This document shows positions 5,963 to 8,382 of a stretch of DNA of 8,382 nucleotides, one piece after another. Below the pieces are notes generated by a model. That model had not been told where the DNA came from, did no database searches, and worked only from the letters and a program-made list of their open reading frames with translations. Within the stretch, counting starts at the first letter, position 1; each line of letters begins with the position of its first letter. The stretch spans positions 1 to 8,382 of the forward strand of contig DITZ01000002.1 of assembly GCA_002422985.1 (NCBI GenBank), in the 5' to 3' direction. The position numbers and the translations under genes were made by a program. Origin of the DNA: Sphingomonadales bacterium UBA6171 (GTDB taxonomy: Bacteria > Pseudomonadota > Alphaproteobacteria > Sphingomonadales > Sphingomonadaceae).

Positions 5963-6735
5963 GCCTTTTGCAGGCCGATGCGCTGGTGGTGCGGCGCGGG
6001 GGGCGCCCGGTGGTGCATGGCCTGTCGCTGGCGCTGCCGCCGGGCGAGGTGACGGTGATTCTGGGGCCGAATGGCGCGGGGAAAACCAGCCTGTTGACGG
6101 CGCTGGCCGGGCTGAGTGTGCCGGCATCGGGCGGGGTGACGCTGGACGGCGTGGCGCTGGCGGCCATGGAACCGCGCGCGCGGGCGCGGCGCATCGGCTA
6201 TCTGCCGCAGGCGCCCGATCTGCACTGGGGGCTGCTGGTGGAGGCGGTGGTGGCGCTGGGCCGGCTGCCGCACCGGGGGGCCTTTGCCGGGCTTGCAGCC
6301 GAAGACCGGCAGGCGATTGCCACAGCGATGCGGCTGGCGGATGTGGCGGCGCTGGCCGGTCGGCCGGCAAACCAGCTTTCGGGCGGAGAACGGGCGCGGG
6401 TGCTGGCGGCGCGCATGATTGCCGGGCAGCCGGCGGTTATCCTGGCGGATGAGCCGCTCGCCAATCTGGACCCCCGGCATCAGCTGGAAATGCTGCGGCT
6501 GTTCCGCGCGCTGGCAGACCGTGGCGCGGCGGTGGCGCTGGTGCTGCATGATCTGTCGGCGGCGGCGCGAATCGCCGACCGGGCGGTGCTGATGCGGGAT
6601 GGCAAGGCGGTGCGGCAGGGGCGGGCGACGGAGGTGCTGACCCCGGCGGCGCTGTCGCTGCTGTTTGATGTGCCGGTGGTGCGCGTGGAGACAGCGGACG
6701 GCCCGGCCCTTCTGCCACTTGGTGCGATACGCTAA
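5959..6735 (+). CDS. btuD: B12 ABC transporter ATPase
   Basis: This cytoplasmic subunit hydrolyses ATP to drive BtuC. It has 258 residues with a complete ABC set: Walker A GPNGAGKTS (36-44), Q-loop Q84 in YLPQ, signature LSGGERARV (140-148), Walker B VILADE (160-165), D-loop ANLD (168-171) and switch H197 in LVLHD. No key residue is missing. The start at 5959 forms an ATGA overlap with the btuC stop; a much longer open frame from 5206 lies entirely inside btuC and is only an out-of-frame reading of it. Family relatives import iron-siderophores or heme; the assignment to B12 comes from the operon. The stop is 10 bp before folA. Confidence 0.94.
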   Translation: MSLLQADALVVRRGGRPVVHGLSLALPPGEVTVILGPNGAGKTSLLTALAGLSVPASGGVTLDGVALAAMEPRARARRIGYLPQAPDLHWGLLVEAVVALGRLPHRGAFAGLAAEDRQAIATAMRLADVAALAGRPANQLSGGERARVLAARMIAGQPAVILADEPLANLDPRHQLEMLRLFRALADRGAAVALVLHDLSAAARIADRAVLMRDGKAVRQGRATEVLTPAALSLLFDVPVVRVETADGPALLPLGAIR

Positions 6736-6745
6736 GGGCAGCGCC

Positions 6746-7225
6746 ATGGATGTGACCCTGATTGTGGCGGCGGCGGAAAATGGCGTAATCGGCCGCGATG
6801 GCGCGATGCCCTGGCACCTGCCGGATGATCTGAAGCGCTTTAAGCGGCTGACAGTGGGCAAGCCGGTGGTGATGGGGCGCAAGACCTTCGAATCCATCGG
6901 CAAAGCTCTGCCCGGCCGGCAGAATATCGTGCTGACCCGCCAGCCCGGATGGCGGGCCGACGGGGTGACGGTGGTGCCCAATCTGGCCGAAGCCATTGCC
7001 GCTGCCGGGCTGGACCCGCGCACGCGGGTGGCGGAGCTGATGGTGATCGGCGGGGCGGAAATCTATGCGCTCGCCATGCCGATCGCGACGCGCATCGAGC
7101 TGACGCGGGTGAGGGGCGCGCCCGACGGCGACGCCTTCTTCCCGGCGCCGGCGCCGGACCGCTGGCAGGAAGTGGCGCGGGAAGTGCATGAGACGCATAG
7201 CTATATCACGCTCGCGCGTCGCTAG
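6746..7225 (+). CDS. folA: Dihydrofolate reductase
   Basis: FolA reduces dihydrofolate to tetrahydrofolate with NADPH and so recycles the product of ThyA; it is the target of trimethoprim. It has 159 residues, the same length as E. coli FolA. Motifs: ENGVIGRDGAMPWHLPDDLK (11-30) with catalytic acid D28 (E. coli D27) and the W23 loop, F32, the NADPH-binding stretch VMGRKTFESIG (42-52), LPGRQNIVLTR (55-65) and VIGGAEIY (100-107). The start at 6746 gives the standard N-terminus and has AAGGGCA upstream; the in-frame ATG at 6665 lies inside btuD. With only 10 bp after btuD and no terminator between them, it is probably cotranscribed with the B12 genes, although a private promoter inside btuD cannot be excluded. 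Confidence 0.97.
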   Translation: MDVTLIVAAAENGVIGRDGAMPWHLPDDLKRFKRLTVGKPVVMGRKTFESIGKALPGRQNIVLTRQPGWRADGVTVVPNLAEAIAAAGLDPRTRVAELMVIGGAEIYALAMPIATRIELTRVRGAPDGDAFFPAPAPDRWQEVAREVHETHSYITLARR

Positions 7226-7261
7226 CGGAACCGGGTTTCAGGCGCTAACGGCCATGATGTC

Positions 7262-8212
7262 ATGTTGCTGATTCAGAAAAATGCCGCTGATCCGGCGAAG
7301 CTGTTGCCTGCCCTGCCCGATGCCCTGCGCGGTGGCGCGCTGGCGCTGGGCAATTTCGACGGGGTGCATCTGGGGCATCAGGCGGTTATTGGTGCCGCCA
7401 TCGCCCATGCGCGCGCGCATGGCGTGCCGGCGCTGGTGGCGACCTTTGATCCGCACCCGGCGCGGCATTTCCGGCCCGATGCGCCGCCTTTCGCGCTCAC
7501 CTCTTTGTCGCAGAAGCTGGAGCTGTTCGCCGGGCTGGGGCTGGACGGGACCATTGTCATCCCGTTCAACACGGCGCTGGCCGGGCTGAGCGCGCCGGCC
7601 TTCATGGGGGAATGGCTGCGGGACCGGCTGGGTGTGTCGCATGTGGTGACCGGCGAGGATTTCACCTTTGGCAAGGGCCGTTCGGGCAGTGCCGCGACGC
7701 TGGCCGCGGATGCGGCGGCGCATGGCTTTACCGCCACCGCTGTTGCGCCGGTGGCGGACGGGGAGCGCAGCATTTCCTCCACCCGGGTGCGGGCGGCGTT
7801 GCAGGCCGGCGACGCGCGCATGGCGGCCGCGCTGCTGACCCGCCCCTTTGCGGTGCGCGGCGAAGTGATCCACGGCGACAAGCGCGGACGCAGCATCGGC
7901 GTGCCGACCGCCAATATCGACCTGGGTGCCTATCTGCGGCCGCGCTATGGTGTTTATGCGGTGCGCGCCCGGCTGCCGGACGGGTCGGTCGTGCCCGGCG
8001 TCGCCAATCTGGGCGTGCGGCCGATGTTCAGCCCGCCAAGGGAATTGCTGGAAACCTGGCTGCTTGACTGGAGCGGCGATCTGTATGGCAAGACGCTCGA
8101 CATCGCGCTGGTGGATTATATCCGGGAGGAGCGTGTGCTGGACGGGCTGGAGGCACTGAAAGCGCAAATCGCGCGGGATGCGCGGGAGGCTCGCGCGATA
8201 TTGGGGGCTTAG
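7262..8212 (+). CDS. ribF: Bifunctional riboflavin kinase / FMN adenylyltransferase
   Basis: RibF phosphorylates riboflavin to FMN and adenylates FMN to FAD in the cytosol. It has 316 residues, normal for the family. The N-terminal adenylyltransferase domain has ALGNFDGVHLGHQ (28-40), TFDPHP (61-66), TGEDFTFGKGRSG (130-142) and ISSTRVR (171-177). The C-terminal kinase domain (from about 185) has GRSIGVPTANI (209-219), YGVYAV (229-234), GVANLGVRP (246-254) and LLDWSGDLYG (267-276) with the nearby E264. The usual RPT is RPM here, and the usual His two residues after the Glu is Trp; the kinase domain otherwise looks intact. The start at 7262 has only a weak ribosome-binding site. It follows folA by 36 bp on the same strand with no terminator seen. 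Confidence 0.96.
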   Translation: MLLIQKNAADPAKLLPALPDALRGGALALGNFDGVHLGHQAVIGAAIAHARAHGVPALVATFDPHPARHFRPDAPPFALTSLSQKLELFAGLGLDGTIVIPFNTALAGLSAPAFMGEWLRDRLGVSHVVTGEDFTFGKGRSGSAATLAADAAAHGFTATAVAPVADGERSISSTRVRAALQAGDARMAAALLTRPFAVRGEVIHGDKRGRSIGVPTANIDLGAYLRPRYGVYAVRARLPDGSVVPGVANLGVRPMFSPPRELLETWLLDWSGDLYGKTLDIALVDYIREERVLDGLEALKAQIARDAREARAILGA

Positions 8213-8214
8213 GG

Positions 8215-8283
8215 GTGTGATAGCCGCGCCCTGAAGCGTGTGATGGCTACGCCTTGATGCGCGCGATGGCCGCGCCCTGAAGC
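8215..8283. repeat. Three tandem 23-bp repeats after ribF
   Basis: Copies lie at 8215-8237, 8238-8260 and 8261-8283. Copy 1 differs from copy 2 at five positions and from copy 3 at three. The shared core is TGAT(A/G)GC followed by CGCC and TGA(A/T)GC. A shortened, degraded fourth copy may follow at 8284-8297. The unit is not a multiple of three and no gene spans it. The array begins 2 bp after the ribF stop. Confidence 0.8.
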
Positions 8284-8310
8284 GTGCGCTTACGCCTCCC
8301 TTAGTCGTCA

Positions 8311-8382
8311 CCCCGTGCTTGACACGGGGCAGGGCTGTCTGTTGCCGGTGAGGCGCAAAAGCCCTGCCCCGTGTCAAGCACG
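8311..8382. repeat. Pair of inverted REP-like palindromes, cut by the window end
   Basis: The 23 bases at 8314-8336 are the exact reverse complement of 8360-8382, separated by a 23-nt loop. Each arm also holds its own small hairpin: CCCCGTG-CTTGA-CACGGGG at 8311-8329, and the matching one from 8367 whose last bases fall outside the window. Two inverted copies of a short palindrome form a unit like the BIME/REP elements dispersed in many bacterial genomes. The element could also act as a bidirectional transcription stop after ribF; no T-tract is present. Confidence 0.75.

Noticed and set aside
4778..6370. 530-codon minus-strand frame rich in Gln, Arg and His
   Set aside because: It is an antisense reading of btuFCD; the repetitive composition mirrors the GC-rich coding strand.
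4351..7023. 890-codon open frame on the minus strand
   Set aside because: It lies antisense to btuF, btuC, btuD and folA, all with clear motifs, and has low-complexity composition with no recognisable domain.
8213..8382. CRISPR array or tRNA after ribF
   Set aside because: The 23-bp units are directly adjacent without unique spacers, and the palindromes do not fold as a tRNA cloverleaf.

Overview
The window is very GC-rich and strongly resembles an alphaproteobacterium, most likely a sphingomonad. This rests on remembered protein similarity (the BtuF type with an N-terminal SMNPC motif, ThyA with an internal insertion, a NfrB-like glycosyltransferase next to luxI), not on a database search. 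Eight protein genes, one clear riboswitch and several small structured or repeated DNA elements account for almost all of it.

Left part, minus strand (1-938): the N-terminus of a membrane protein runs off the left edge (probably a NfrB-like glycosyltransferase). A 156-bp gap with two clear inverted repeats follows, then a complete LuxI-family acyl-homoserine-lactone synthase with every hallmark residue. No luxR gene is visible. An 18-bp near-perfect palindrome lies 52 bp upstream of luxI and is the best candidate for a lux box.

Middle, plus strand (1048-6735): thyA (thymidylate synthase) is divergent from luxI. Directly behind it is a textbook cobalamin riboswitch, then a compact vitamin B12 uptake operon: outer-membrane TonB-dependent receptor (btuB), periplasmic binding protein (btuF), inner-membrane permease (btuC) and ATPase (btuD). 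The four genes overlap at each junction (14 bp, then two 4-bp ATGA overlaps), so they form one translationally coupled unit that moves B12 from the outer membrane into the cytoplasm under B12 feedback.

Right part, plus strand (6746-8212): folA (dihydrofolate reductase) starts only 10 bp after btuD, and ribF (riboflavin kinase/FMN adenylyltransferase) 36 bp after folA. thyA and folA are partners, since ThyA makes dihydrofolate and FolA reduces it. The B12 cassette therefore sits between two genes of one cycle, and folA and perhaps ribF may be read from the B12-controlled transcript. After ribF there is no gene, but there are three 23-bp tandem repeats and a pair of inverted REP-like palindromes cut by the window end.

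No new enzyme system is evident. The points most worth a second look are the regulatory layout (lux-box-like palindrome in the luxI/thyA divergent promoter, riboswitch read-through into folate and flavin genes) and the unexplained structured intergenic elements.
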